Below are positions 15,966 to 24,719 of a DNA stretch of 58,442 nt, in pieces. Both the position numbers and the translations under genes were made by a program. The stretch comes from Kocuria rhizophila (lineage in GTDB: Bacteria; Actinomycetota; Actinomycetes; Actinomycetales; Micrococcaceae), in assembly GCF_003667225.1 (NCBI RefSeq), contig NZ_RCOM01000006.1:1-58442 (forward strand), in the 5' to 3' direction. Position 1 is the stretch's first letter; every line of letters begins with the position of its first letter. The notes beneath the pieces were generated by a model. That model was not told the DNA's origin. It searched no databases and saw only the letters and a program-made list of their open reading frames with translations.

Positions 15966-17300
15966 ATGGCCCAGATTATCCGCGCACCCCGGTCCAGCAC
16001 GTGGCTGTGGGTCCTCGTGGCCGCAGCGGTGCTCACCCAGTCCGGGCTGAACCTGTTCCGTCCCATTACCTCGTACAAGCTGCTGGGGCTCGGCGCGGAC
16101 CCCGTGGTCGTCGGCCTCACCACCGCCGCCTACGCCCTCCTGCCCCTGGTCACCGCCCTGTGGCTGGGGCGGATGTCCGACCGGATCCCGCAGCTGCGCC
16201 TGCTGATCCTCGCGGGCGTGGGGTTCCTGGCGCTGGCCGGGGTGGGGCTCGCGCTCGCTAACTCCGTGTGGTTCGTGTTCGCCGCCAGCGCGGTGCTGGG
16301 CATGGGGCACCTGTGCTTCACGATCGGCGGGCAGACCGCGATAGCCCGCTACGCCGCGGACCGGGACCTGGACAAGGGCTTCGGCTGGTTCACCGCCGCG
16401 TTCTCCGCGGGCCAGATGATCGGCCCCGCGCTCGGCGGGTGGATCGTGGGCCACGGCTCGGACGTCACCTCCCCCGAGCGCCTCGCCGCCGTGAACGAGA
16501 GCCTGTGGATCGGCGTGCTCGTCACGGTGCTCGCCGCGCCGCTGCTGGCCTTCCGCCTGGGCCCCGCCTCGCGCCGTCCCGGTGCAGGGGCGCCCTCCGA
16601 CGACGACGCCGCAGCGGCCCCCGCACCCCACGGCACCTCGGCCCCGGACCCCTCTGCGACGACGTCCGGCACCGCAGGGGACGACGCCCCGAGCGCCGCG
16701 AAGCACGAGCCCCGGGCGGACGAGCGCCCCGACGTGCTGCGCATCCTCCGGACCCCGGGGGTCATGTCCAACATGGTGGCGTCCCTGTCCCTGCTGGCCA
16801 TGATCGACATCCTCACCGCGTTCCTGCCCCTGGTGGGTGAGGAGGCCGGGGTGGCCCCCTCCGTGGTGGGTGTGCTCCTGGGCGCTCGCGGGCTGGCGTC
16901 GATCGCGTCCCGCCTGCTGCTGCCGCTGCTGTCCGGGAGGTTCTCGCGCCGCGCGCTGCTGATTGCGAGCCTGCTGGCCTCCGGGCTGGCGCTGATCGTT
17001 CCCCCGCTGTTACTGGACAGCTTCTGGTGGGCCGCCCTGTTCCTGGCCGTGGGTGGTTTCTTCCTGGGACTGGGTCAGCCCCTGACCATGACCCTGATCT
17101 CCACCGCCGTTCCAGGGACGTGGCGCGGCTCGGCGCTCGCGGTGCGGCTCATGGGCAACCGGCTGGGGCAGGTGGTCCTACCTGTGGCCGCCGGTGCGGT
17201 GGCCGCCCCGTTCGGTCCGGGTGGTGCCATCTGGCTCACGTGCGCGCTGCTCGTCGCCAGCGGCGTGGAGAAAGCGGTGCGGCGCCCGCGGGAGGGGTAG
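15966..17300 (+). CDS. Major facilitator superfamily transporter
   Basis: 444 residues from ATG 15966, with GGAG just upstream. Twelve predicted helices in two six-helix halves; LGRMSDRIPQLRL in loop 2-3 is the MFS signature region. The central cytoplasmic loop (about residues 200-260) is an Ala/Asp/Pro/Thr-rich low-complexity linker containing DDDAAAA, encoded by a copy of the dispersed repeat at 16601-16612. Substrate cannot be inferred. Likely co-transcribed with thpR. Confidence 0.85.
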   Translation: MAQIIRAPRSSTWLWVLVAAAVLTQSGLNLFRPITSYKLLGLGADPVVVGLTTAAYALLPLVTALWLGRMSDRIPQLRLLILAGVGFLALAGVGLALANSVWFVFAASAVLGMGHLCFTIGGQTAIARYAADRDLDKGFGWFTAAFSAGQMIGPALGGWIVGHGSDVTSPERLAAVNESLWIGVLVTVLAAPLLAFRLGPASRRPGAGAPSDDDAAAAPAPHGTSAPDPSATTSGTAGDDAPSAAKHEPRADERPDVLRILRTPGVMSNMVASLSLLAMIDILTAFLPLVGEEAGVAPSVVGVLLGARGLASIASRLLLPLLSGRFSRRALLIASLLASGLALIVPPLLLDSFWWAALFLAVGGFFLGLGQPLTMTLISTAVPGTWRGSALAVRLMGNRLGQVVLPVAAGAVAAPFGPGGAIWLTCALLVASGVEKAVRRPREG

Positions 17301-17301
17301 G

Positions 17302-17316
17302 GCGGCGTCGTCGTCC
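17302..17316 (+). repeat. Dispersed repeat GCGGCGTCGTCGTCC, exact copy
   Basis: Begins one base after the MFS stop codon. The 244-base spacer to the next gene holds no ORF or terminator that I can see beyond this repeat. Confidence 0.75.
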
Positions 17317-17544
17317 GGCGATCGCTCCGGGCACGGGAGACGAGAGGGCCGGAGCGGCGCGCAGGTTGGCGTGTCCGCTCCGTCGGCCGATCCCAGGGAG
17401 GGTCGCCCCGCTGCCCGTCCCCGCCGCGTCGGCTGATCGGGGACGCGCTCCGCACGAGATGCGCGTCACACCCGGCACGTAGCATGGCCTCACGATCACC
17501 GGCGGGGTCCCGCTCCGCTCCGACGCGCCACGGGAGGCTCCCTC

Positions 17545-18777
17545 ATGACCCAGCAGCACGGCTCCGACTTCCTGGACGCATTCGCACAGATGTCCCGCAA
17601 CGGCGGGCTGGACTCCGGCGGTGTGGAGCGCCAGGCCGCCACGGAGGCGGACGGGCTGAACCGGCAGTGGTTCGCGGGCTGGCTCACCGCGCGGGGTGCC
17701 ACGGTGCACTACGACGCGATCGGCAACCAGTTCGGCCTGTTCGAGCACACGCCCGGCGCGCCCTACGTGCTGGTGGGCTCGCACCTGGACTCGCAGCCGC
17801 GGGCCGGCCGGTTCGACGGCGCGTACGGCGTGCTCGCCGGGGCGCACGCGTGCGCGGAACTGTTCCGGGCGGCGTCGGCGGGGGAGGTGGAGCTGAGCCG
17901 GAACCTGTGCGTGGTGAACTGGTTCAACGAGGAGGGCTGCCGCTTCAAGCCGTCCATGATGGGCAGCTCCGTGTACACCGGCAAGCGGGACCTGGAGGAG
18001 GCGCTCGAGGTCCGGGACACCGCCGGTGTGAGCGTGCGCGAGGCGCTGGACGCCCTCGGGCAGCGCGGCGAGGGCAGTATCCCGGAGGCCACCGCGTACG
18101 TGGAGCTGCACATCCAGCAGGGCAAGTCCATGGAGGAGGACGGCTTCACCATTGGGCTGGTGGAGGCCACGTGGGGCGTGCGCAAGTACGAGCTGCTGGT
18201 GCTGGGGGAGCAAGCGCACACCGGGTCCACGCTCATCGAGGACCGCAGGGACGCGCTGCTCGGGGCGTCGCTGCTGATCTCCTCGGCGCGGAAGGTGGCG
18301 CTGGAGCACGATGTCATCACGTCCTGCGGGGAACTGCTGATCGAGCCCAACTCCCCGGTGGCCGTTGCCCGTGAGGCGCGCCTGGTGATCGACCTGCGCA
18401 GCCCGGACGCCGCACGCCTGAGCGCCGCGGACGAGCACTTCGCCCGGGAGGTGGCGGAGGCGGCCCGCGCCGCGAACGTGGAGATCCAGACTGTGAACCG
18501 CCACGCGTGGGACGTGCTGGAGTACGCCCCGGAGGGCCTGGGCCTTGCCCAGGAGGTCGTGACGGAGTTGGACCTGCCGCACACCCGGATCATGACGCTC
18601 GCCGGGCACGACTCCACGAACGTGAAGGACGTGCTGCCCACCGTGATGCTGTTCGTGCCCTCCCACAAGGGCATCACGCACAACGAGTACGAGTTCACGT
18701 CGGATGAGGACATGCTCGCGGGGCTGGAGATGCTCACCGCCACCCTGCGGCGGGTGGCGCAGGGGGAGCTGGGCTGA
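17545..18777 (+). CDS. M20-family Zn-dependent amidohydrolase (carbamoyl-amino-acid hydrolase/allantoate amidohydrolase-like)
   Basis: 410 residues; GGGAGG is 7 bases before the ATG. Metal ligands and motifs of the HyuC/AllC group: GSHLDSQPRAGRFDGAYGV (His and bridging Asp), NEEGCRF (Glu), ELHIQQG, and near the end GHDSTNVKDVLP and VPSHKGITHNEYE. Members remove the carbamoyl or related group from N-substituted amino acids or split allantoate, releasing ammonia and CO2. No hydantoinase or purine-pathway gene is adjacent, so the substrate stays open. Single gene. Confidence 0.9.
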   Translation: MTQQHGSDFLDAFAQMSRNGGLDSGGVERQAATEADGLNRQWFAGWLTARGATVHYDAIGNQFGLFEHTPGAPYVLVGSHLDSQPRAGRFDGAYGVLAGAHACAELFRAASAGEVELSRNLCVVNWFNEEGCRFKPSMMGSSVYTGKRDLEEALEVRDTAGVSVREALDALGQRGEGSIPEATAYVELHIQQGKSMEEDGFTIGLVEATWGVRKYELLVLGEQAHTGSTLIEDRRDALLGASLLISSARKVALEHDVITSCGELLIEPNSPVAVAREARLVIDLRSPDAARLSAADEHFAREVAEAARAANVEIQTVNRHAWDVLEYAPEGLGLAQEVVTELDLPHTRIMTLAGHDSTNVKDVLPTVMLFVPSHKGITHNEYEFTSDEDMLAGLEMLTATLRRVAQGELG

Positions 18778-18820
18778 GCCGATACGCAGGACGGGGCGGG
18801 ATAAGGCGGAGCGGGCGCGA

Positions 18821-18835
18821 GCGGCGTCGTCGTCC
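18821..18835 (+). repeat. Dispersed repeat GCGGCGTCGTCGTCC, exact copy
   Basis: Intergenic, 43 bases after the M20 stop. Confidence 0.75.
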
Positions 18836-18913
18836 CCGTAATTCCGGGCGGGTGCCCGACCAGTGTGGCCCCGGTCATAGAGTGGGGAGAAACCCCGACC
18901 CGAGGAGGACCCC

Positions 18914-20083
18914 GTGACCGATTCCCTGCCCCTGGACGGCGTGCTCGTCGCCGACTTCTCCCGCGTGCTCGCGGGGCCGCTGTGCACCATGACGCTCGCG
19001 GATCTGGGTGCCCGCGTGATCAAGGTGGAGCGCCCCGGAACCGGGGACGACACTCGCCAGTGGGGCCCGCCGTTCTCCGAGACCGGGCCCACGTACTACG
19101 AGTCCGTGAACCGCAACAAGGAGTCCGTCTGCCTGGACCTGCGGGAGGACGAGGGCCGCGAGCTCGCGCGTGAGCTCGCCCTGCGCGCGGACGTGGTGGT
19201 GGAGAACTTCAAGCCCGGGGGCATGGCCAAGCTGGGCCTGGGCTACGAGGAGATCTGCGCGGAGAACCCCGGCGTGGTCTACGTGTCCGTCTCCGGATTC
19301 GGCACCGCGGGCGGCGCGCACATGCCCGGATACGACTTCCTGGTCCAGGCCGTGGGTGGGCTCATGAGCATCACCGGTCCCGCGGACGGCGAGCCCACCA
19401 AGGCGGGCGTCGCGCTCGTGGACGTGCTCACTGCGAAGGACGCCACGATCGGCACCCTCGCCGCACTGGAACAACGACGCCGCACGGGCCGCGGCGCGCA
19501 CATCGACGTCAGCCTGCTGTCCAGCCTGCAGGGCGCGCTGGTCAACCAGGGCCAGGCGTACCTGGGGGCGGGGAAGGTGCCGCAGCGGATGGGCAACGAC
19601 CACCCGTCGATCGTGCCGTACCAGATGCTGCAGTGCGCGGACGCGCCGCTCACGGTCACGGTGGGCAACGACGGCCAGTTCCGCCGCTTCACGGAGGTCC
19701 TGGGGATCCCCGAGATGGCCGAGGACGAGCGCTACGCGACCAACGGCGAACGGGTGGCCCACCGGAAGGAACTCACTGCCGTGCTGGAGGAGGCGCTCGC
19801 CGCTAGGACGGCGTCCGAGTGGCAGCAGGCGCTGACCGAAGCGGGCGTCCCGGCGGGCAAGGTGGCCGGGATCGACGAGGGCGTGGCACTGGCCGAGGAA
19901 CTGGGGCTGGAACCCACCGTGGACGTGCAGGACCGTTCCGGGAAGACGGTGGGCCGCCAGTTCCGCCACCCCGCGCAGTGGACCCCGCCCCTGGCCTCTC
20001 CCACGCAGGCTCCGCCGCAGCTGGGGGAGGACACCGAGACCATGGTGCAGTGGCTGCGGGAGCCCCGGGACCGGCAGATGTGA
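18914..20083 (+). CDS. Family III CoA-transferase (CaiB/BaiF), probably glutarate-CoA activating
   Basis: 389 residues from GTG 18914 with GAGGAGG 5-6 bases upstream. The family N-terminus LDGVLVADFSRVLAGPLCTMTLADLGA and the active-site region GYDFLVQAVGGLMSITG, containing the Asp that forms the CoA-thioester intermediate, are intact. The next gene, 57 bases downstream, is a glutaryl-CoA-dehydrogenase-like enzyme. This gene pair is recurrent in bacteria and mirrors the human succinate:glutarate CoA-transferase/GCDH pair, so I infer that it charges glutarate with CoA in lysine/glutarate breakdown. A GCGGCGTCGT core is at 19474. Confidence 0.88.
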   Translation: MTDSLPLDGVLVADFSRVLAGPLCTMTLADLGARVIKVERPGTGDDTRQWGPPFSETGPTYYESVNRNKESVCLDLREDEGRELARELALRADVVVENFKPGGMAKLGLGYEEICAENPGVVYVSVSGFGTAGGAHMPGYDFLVQAVGGLMSITGPADGEPTKAGVALVDVLTAKDATIGTLAALEQRRRTGRGAHIDVSLLSSLQGALVNQGQAYLGAGKVPQRMGNDHPSIVPYQMLQCADAPLTVTVGNDGQFRRFTEVLGIPEMAEDERYATNGERVAHRKELTAVLEEALAARTASEWQQALTEAGVPAGKVAGIDEGVALAEELGLEPTVDVQDRSGKTVGRQFRHPAQWTPPLASPTQAPPQLGEDTETMVQWLREPRDRQM

Positions 20084-20140
20084 GAAATCAGGCTCAGTGC
20101 CCGGCTACTCGCGATGTGTCCGCAGTCATACAGTGGACCC

Positions 20141-21316
20141 ATGAGTGAACTGAATGCTGTAGACGTCATGGACCTGGTGAGCTTCGACTCCCTGCTGTCC
20201 GAAGAAGAGATCACGCTGCGCAACAGCGTGCGCGAGTTCGTGGACTCGGCCATCAAGCCGAACATCGCCGAGTGGTACGACAACGCCGTCTTCCCGCTGG
20301 AGATCGTCCCGGAGATGGCCAAGCTGGGACTGCTGGGCATGCACCTGAAGGGCTACGGCTGCGCCGGGCGTTCCGCCGTGGAGTACGGCCTGGCCGGTGC
20401 GGAGCTGGAGGCCGGTGACTCCGGTCTGCGCACGTTCGTGTCCGTGCAGGGCTCGCTGGCCATGAGCGCCATCTACAAATGGGGCTCCGAGGAGCAGAAG
20501 CAGGAGTGGCTGCCGCAGATGGCCGCGGGTGAGGCCATTGGCTGCTTCGGCCTCACCGAGCCCACTGCGGGCTCCGACCCCTCGTCCATGCAGACCTTCG
20601 CCCGCAAGGACGGGGACGACTGGGTGATCAATGGCGCCAAGCGCTGGATCGGGCTGGCCAGCGTGGCCAAGGTGGCCGTGATCTGGGCGCAGACCGATGA
20701 CGGTGTCCGGGGTTTTGTGATCCCCACCAGCACCCCGGGCTTCAAAGCCACGCCCATCACGGCCAAGCTGTCCATGCGAGCGTCCATCCAGTGCGACATC
20801 GAGCTCACGGACGTCCGCCTGCCGGCCTCCGCCATGCTGCCCGAGGCCAAGGGGCTGCGCGGTCCGTTCTCCTGCCTGAACGAGGCCCGCTACGGCATCA
20901 TCTGGGGGGCCATGGGCGCCGCGCGCGACTCCTTCGAGGCGGCCCTGGCGTACTCCCAGGAGCGCATGCAGTTCGACCGCCCCCTGTCCGGGTACCAGAT
21001 GACGCAGCAGAAGCTCGTGAACATGGCGCTGGAGATCGACAAGGGCTTCCTGCTGGCACTGCAGCTCGGTCGCCTCAAGGACGCGGGCAAGCTGCAGAAC
21101 CACCAGATCTCGGTGGGCAAGCTCAACAACTGCCGCGAGGCCATCAAGATCGCGCGCGAGGCCCGCACCATCCTGGGTGGCAACGGCGTCACCCTGGACT
21201 ACTCGCCGCTGCGCCACGCCAACAACCTGGAGTCCGTGCGCACCTACGAGGGTACGGACGAGGTGCACTCCCTGATCCTGGGCCAGCAGCTCACGGGGGT
21301 GGGCGCGTTCCGCTGA
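20141..21316 (+). CDS. gcdH: Acyl-CoA dehydrogenase, glutaryl-CoA dehydrogenase-like
   Basis: 391 residues from ATG 20141. FAD/acyl-CoA motifs CFGLTEPTAGSDPSSMQT, WVINGAKRWIGLASVA and the C-terminal ILGGNGVTLDYSPLRHANNLESVRTYEGTDEVHSLILGQQLTG are those of glutaryl-CoA dehydrogenases; the Glu in YEGT is the catalytic base. The reaction would be oxidative decarboxylation of glutaryl-CoA to crotonyl-CoA. It follows the CoA-transferase gene and ends in a strong terminator, so the two form a likely operon. Confidence 0.85.
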   Translation: MSELNAVDVMDLVSFDSLLSEEEITLRNSVREFVDSAIKPNIAEWYDNAVFPLEIVPEMAKLGLLGMHLKGYGCAGRSAVEYGLAGAELEAGDSGLRTFVSVQGSLAMSAIYKWGSEEQKQEWLPQMAAGEAIGCFGLTEPTAGSDPSSMQTFARKDGDDWVINGAKRWIGLASVAKVAVIWAQTDDGVRGFVIPTSTPGFKATPITAKLSMRASIQCDIELTDVRLPASAMLPEAKGLRGPFSCLNEARYGIIWGAMGAARDSFEAALAYSQERMQFDRPLSGYQMTQQKLVNMALEIDKGFLLALQLGRLKDAGKLQNHQISVGKLNNCREAIKIAREARTILGGNGVTLDYSPLRHANNLESVRTYEGTDEVHSLILGQQLTGVGAFR

Positions 21317-21330
21317 GTCCGCGCGTGCCG

Positions 21331-21365
21331 AACCGGGTGCCTCCCACGGGAGGCACCCGGTTTTT
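21331..21365 (+). terminator. Rho-independent terminator after the glutarate operon
   Basis: AACCGGGTGCCTCCC pairs perfectly with its complement and is followed by TTTTT at 21361-21365. Confidence 0.95.
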
Positions 21366-21480
21366 CATGCGTACGCATCTTTTTGTGGAACGACGACGCC
21401 GGGCGGCCCGTTCCCGGGGCCTCGTCATGCGTCGCGGTCGTGGTGGGTCAGGGCGGAGCCACGGGTCTCGGCCTGCGCGG

Positions 21481-22488
21481 TCAGTCCGGGGCGCAGCGGG
21501 CCAGCAGCGGCGCCCCCAGGACCGGTTCGCGGTCCAGGAGGGTCACGGCCAGGCCCTGCTCCCGCAGCCGCTCCGCCACGTGCAGGCCCACCGCGGACCC
21601 GGTGAGCCCACCGCCCACGACGACGGGCAGCGGCTCGGCCATGGCGCCCGCCACCGTGAGCACGAGGTCCGAGAGGTGACCCGCGGCGGCCGCGACCAGC
21701 TCGGAGGCCGCGGCGTCCCCCGAGGCGGCCAGCTCGCACACGGGTCGCGCGAGCCCTGCCCAGTGGGTCCGGTCCGGGTGGTCGTGGAACGCGCCGATCA
21801 GGTCGGTGGGTTCGGCCACCCCGGCGTGCTCCAGCACCACCCGGGTGAGCGCTTCCCCGTCATCCCCGGCAACGGGCTGCGGGGACCGCCGCAGCACGTG
21901 GCGCACGGCCTCCCGGCCGATCCAGTAGCCGCTGCCCTCGTCGCCGAGCAGGTACCCCCAGCCACCGGAGCGCACCTCGCGGCCGGAGTCATCCACGCCC
22001 CAGGCCACCGAGCCGGTTCCCGCGATGAGCGCGATCCCGGACGTGTGACCACCGGCGGCGAGGATCAGGCGGGTGTCGTGCACGGCCGTCACGCTCGCGG
22101 ACGGGTCCAGGCAGCCGGCGGAACGGATGAGACCGGCCAACCGAGCGGCGTCGTGCGCGGTGTCCACGCCGCCGGAGCCCGCGACCACCGGTGTGGTGGG
22201 CGGGGCTCCCAGCTCGAACAGGACTGACGCCAGGCACGCGCGTGCCTGCTCCGCGGGGACGTTCTGCACGTTCGCGGACCCGGAGCGCGCCTCGCGCACG
22301 GGTGTCCGCCGGTGGAACAGGACCCCGCGCGTGTGCGAGCCGCCGATGTCCAGGCCCACGAGGAACTCGCCCGTGCTGCCCGCGCCGTCGGGGCTCGCGT
22401 GCTCGGCTCCGCCGGGACCGGTAAATCCGGTTCCACCGACGCCCGCGAGGCCGCTGCCGGGGTCCCCTCCCGGGGGCTCTGCACTCAC
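21481..22488 (-). CDS. BadF/BadG/BcrA/BcrD-type ATPase, N-acetylglucosamine kinase-like
   Basis: 335 residues. After ~40 Gly/Pro/Ala-rich residues comes the sugar-kinase/Hsp70/actin fold: phosphate-1 loop VGLDIGGSHTRGVLF, SGSGGVDT, phosphate-2 region ALIAGTGSVAWGV, GGWGYLLGDEGSGYWIGREAV and VVVGGGLTG. The GDEGSGYWIG signature is that of GlcNAc/MurNAc kinases of this superfamily, so amino-sugar salvage is the likeliest role. GTG start at 22488, 13 bases after the ABM monooxygenase gene, hence co-transcribed. A GCGGCGTCGT core is at 22145. Confidence 0.82.
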   Translation of the reverse strand: MSAEPPGGDPGSGLAGVGGTGFTGPGGAEHASPDGAGSTGEFLVGLDIGGSHTRGVLFHRRTPVREARSGSANVQNVPAEQARACLASVLFELGAPPTTPVVAGSGGVDTAHDAARLAGLIRSAGCLDPSASVTAVHDTRLILAAGGHTSGIALIAGTGSVAWGVDDSGREVRSGGWGYLLGDEGSGYWIGREAVRHVLRRSPQPVAGDDGEALTRVVLEHAGVAEPTDLIGAFHDHPDRTHWAGLARPVCELAASGDAAASELVAAAAGHLSDLVLTVAGAMAEPLPVVVGGGLTGSAVGLHVAERLREQGLAVTLLDREPVLGAPLLARCAPD

Positions 22489-22501
22489 CGCGGCGGCCGG
22501 G

Positions 22502-22825
22502 TCAGTTCGAGACCTGCACCTCGCCCATCTCCTCCCAGCCGTCGCCCTCGATCTGGCGGGAGATGATGCGCGGGGTCTTGACCAGGTACTGCGGGAACTG
22601 CTCGGTCATCTTCCGGAAGTGCTCCGAGTTCACGTGGGCCTCCGCGGCGTCCTCCTCGAAGGCCTCCACGAGCACGAACTCGTTCGGGTTCTCCAGGCTG
22701 CGGGACCACTCGAACCACTTGTTGCCGGGCTCCTGGCGGGTGGCCTCCGTGAACTCGGCGACCAGCTCGGGCCAGCGCTCCACGTACTCGTCCTTGGCCT
22801 CGAACTTGACCACGATGAAGATCAT
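22502..22825 (-). CDS. Antibiotic biosynthesis monooxygenase (ABM) domain protein
   Basis: 107 residues, a single ferredoxin-like ABM domain (IFIVVKFEAKDEYVERWPEL, ...FEWSRSLENPNEFVLVEAFEDD-like strand, HVNSEHFRKM). YgiN-type proteins of this size act as quinol monooxygenases or heme/oxidant-related dimers; a precise role cannot be assigned. AGGGAGG precedes the ATG at about 7 bases. First gene of a two-gene unit with the BadF-type kinase. Confidence 0.85.
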   Translation of the reverse strand: MIFIVVKFEAKDEYVERWPELVAEFTEATRQEPGNKWFEWSRSLENPNEFVLVEAFEEDAAEAHVNSEHFRKMTEQFPQYLVKTPRIISRQIEGDGWEEMGEVQVSN

Positions 22826-22946
22826 GAGGGGTCCTCCCTGTTGCCGCGTCTGAACGGGTTTCCGCCTTCCAGCATAGGACCGGGCCGTGTGTCACGCGGC
22901 GTCACGAGTCCGGGGCCGCCTGGGCGAAATGGTTTACGGTGCAAGT

Positions 22947-24323
22947 ATGAGCACCACGGCCGCCAGCACCCCCGTCCCCCACGAGGTCTCCCACGAGCAG
23001 CGCGCCACGGCACGCCGCGCAGTGGTGGCCTCCTCCATCGGCAACGCCCTCGAGTGGTTCGACATCATCGTCTACTCGTCCCTCGCGGTGGTCATCTCCC
23101 AGCTGTTCTTCGAGTCCGAGTCCGTGGGCAGGGTCACGGGCACCCTCCTGACCCTGGGCACGTTCGCGATCTCCTACCTCATCCGCCCGATCGGCGCGCT
23201 CGTACTGGGCTCCTACGCGGACCGTCACGGTCGCCGCCCGGCGCTCACGCTCACCATCGGGCTCATGATGCTGGGCACGCTCATCATGCTCGTGGCCCCC
23301 ACCGCGGCCATGATCGGTCCCGCTGCCGCGCTGCTGATCCTCGTGGCACGGCTCATCCAGGGCTTCTCCGCGGGCGGCGAGTTCGGCACGGCCACCGCGT
23401 TCCTCATCGAGAACGCCCCGGACAAGCGCGCCTTCTACGGCTCGTGGCAGGTGGCCACCCAGGGTGTGTCCATGTTCCTGGCCTCCGCGTTCGGCTTCGG
23501 CCTGCACACCCTGATCAGCGAGGAGGCCCTGTACTCGTGGGGCTGGCGCATGCCCTACCTGTTCGGCCTGCTCATCGGCCCCGTGGGCCTGTACATCCGC
23601 CTGCGCATGGACGAGACCCCGGACTTCGAGGCGCTGCAGCAAGCGCGGGCGCGGGCGGCGTCGTCCTCCGGCGCGGATCACGGGAGCGCGGCCCCGGGGA
23701 CGACGACGCCGCACGGGCGCCGCGGGCCCCTCGCCCAGACCATCGTGCACTCCGCGGGCCGGTGGCTCACCGCGTCCGGTGTGGTGGGGCTGGCCTCGAT
23801 GTCCGTGTACACGATCCTGTTCATGCCCACGTTCTCCATCCAGAACCTGGACCTGCCCTCGTGGGCGGCGTACGTGGGAGGGATCGTGGCCGGTCTCGTG
23901 ACCCTGGTGGGATCACCGTTCGTGGGGCGTCTCGCGGACCGGGTGGGCTGCGGCAAGGTCATGCTGGTGGCCGCTCTGGTGGGGGTGCTGGCCGTCTACC
24001 CGCTGTTCCTGTGGCTCGTGGCCGTCCCCACGGTGGCCACCCTGACCGCGGTGCAGGTGGTGCTGGGGCTGATCATGGCGCTGTACTTCGGGCCCATGCC
24101 CGCGCTGCTGAGCGAGATGTTCCCCACCGCCATCCGCACCACGGGCATGTCCATCGCCTACAACGTGGGGGTCACCGTGTTCGGCGGCTTCGCCCCGCTG
24201 GTGCTCGCGTGGCTGATCTCCGCGACCGGTTCCCTGACCTCCCCGAGCATCTACTACGCCGCGGTGGCGGCGCTGTCCCTGGTGAGCGTGCTGATCGTCC
24301 GCCGGCGCTACGGGGTGCGCTGA
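22947..24323 (+). CDS. MFS metabolite:H+ symporter (MHS family)
   Basis: 458 residues from ATG 22947. ARRAVVASSIGNALEWFDIIVYSSLA at the first helix and YLIRPIGALVLGSYADRHGRRPALT in loop 2-3 are diagnostic of the MHS group (KgtP, ShiA, ProP, CitA), which import dicarboxylates, aromatic acids, proline or betaine with protons. RLIQGFSAGGEFGTATAFLIE is also conserved. The loop between halves (about residues 230-255) is a Ser/Ala/Asp linker coded by an inverted pair of the dispersed repeat (23655-23712). Ends in a bidirectional terminator. Confidence 0.9.
   Translation: MSTTAASTPVPHEVSHEQRATARRAVVASSIGNALEWFDIIVYSSLAVVISQLFFESESVGRVTGTLLTLGTFAISYLIRPIGALVLGSYADRHGRRPALTLTIGLMMLGTLIMLVAPTAAMIGPAAALLILVARLIQGFSAGGEFGTATAFLIENAPDKRAFYGSWQVATQGVSMFLASAFGFGLHTLISEEALYSWGWRMPYLFGLLIGPVGLYIRLRMDETPDFEALQQARARAASSSGADHGSAAPGTTTPHGRRGPLAQTIVHSAGRWLTASGVVGLASMSVYTILFMPTFSIQNLDLPSWAAYVGGIVAGLVTLVGSPFVGRLADRVGCGKVMLVAALVGVLAVYPLFLWLVAVPTVATLTAVQVVLGLIMALYFGPMPALLSEMFPTAIRTTGMSIAYNVGVTVFGGFAPLVLAWLISATGSLTSPSIYYAAVAALSLVSVLIVRRRYGVR
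23655..23712. repeat. Inverted pair of the dispersed GCGGCGTCGT repeat inside the MHS linker
   Basis: Left arm starts GCGGCGTCGTCCTCCGG, right arm ends GGACGACGACGCCGC, separated by about 27 bases. The whole 58-bp unit can form a hairpin and stays in frame in the transporter's inter-domain loop. Confidence 0.7.
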
Positions 24324-24339
24324 GCGGGCCGGGCATGCG

Positions 24340-24370
24340 AAAGGCCCCCGCGATCATCGCGAGGGCCTTC
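24340..24370. terminator. Bidirectional terminator between the MHS transporter and the CsbD gene
   Basis: Stem AAGGCCC.CGCGA with TCGCG.GGGCCTT, one mismatch, between convergent genes. Confidence 0.75.
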
Positions 24371-24396
24371 CGGTTGAAAGGTTGCGGGTGCGGAGC

Positions 24397-24588
24397 TCAG
24401 CTCAGCCCGTCCTTGAGGTTCTTGCCGGCGTCCTTGACGTTCTCCACGGACTGCTTGGCGCCACCGGATGCCTTGTCCGCAGCGCCTTCGGCCTGCAGAT
24501 CGCGGTTGTCCGTGGCGTCGCCCAGCTTCTCCTTGGCGGAACCAGAAGCCTTCTCCGCAGCATTGCTGATCTTGTCACCGAGTCCCAT
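24397..24588 (-). CDS. CsbD-like general stress protein
   Basis: 63 residues from ATG 24588 with AAGGAAA about 7 bases upstream. Sequence MGLGDKISNAAEKASGSAKEK...ATDNRDLQAEGAADKASGGA is the CsbD pattern: small, hydrophilic, Lys/Ala/Gly-rich. In other bacteria such proteins are induced by general stress; molecular function is unknown. Confidence 0.9.
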   Translation of the reverse strand: MGLGDKISNAAEKASGSAKEKLGDATDNRDLQAEGAADKASGGAKQSVENVKDAGKNLKDGLS

Positions 24589-24673
24589 AAGCGTTTCCTT
24601 CCGTGGAGCGAACAGGTGCTCACAATGTAGTCCCCCGCCGATTCGATGGGAAGACATGGACGGCGGTTTTCTT

Positions 24674-24692
24674 CCCCGGGCGAACGCCGGGG
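24674..24692 (-). terminator. Possible hairpin after the lipoprotein gene
   Basis: CCCCGG and CCGGGG flank GCGAACG about 28 bases past the minus-strand stop; no U-tract on that strand. Confidence 0.3.
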
Positions 24693-24719
24693 TCCGCCCC
24701 CGACCTGGTGCTCACGCGG

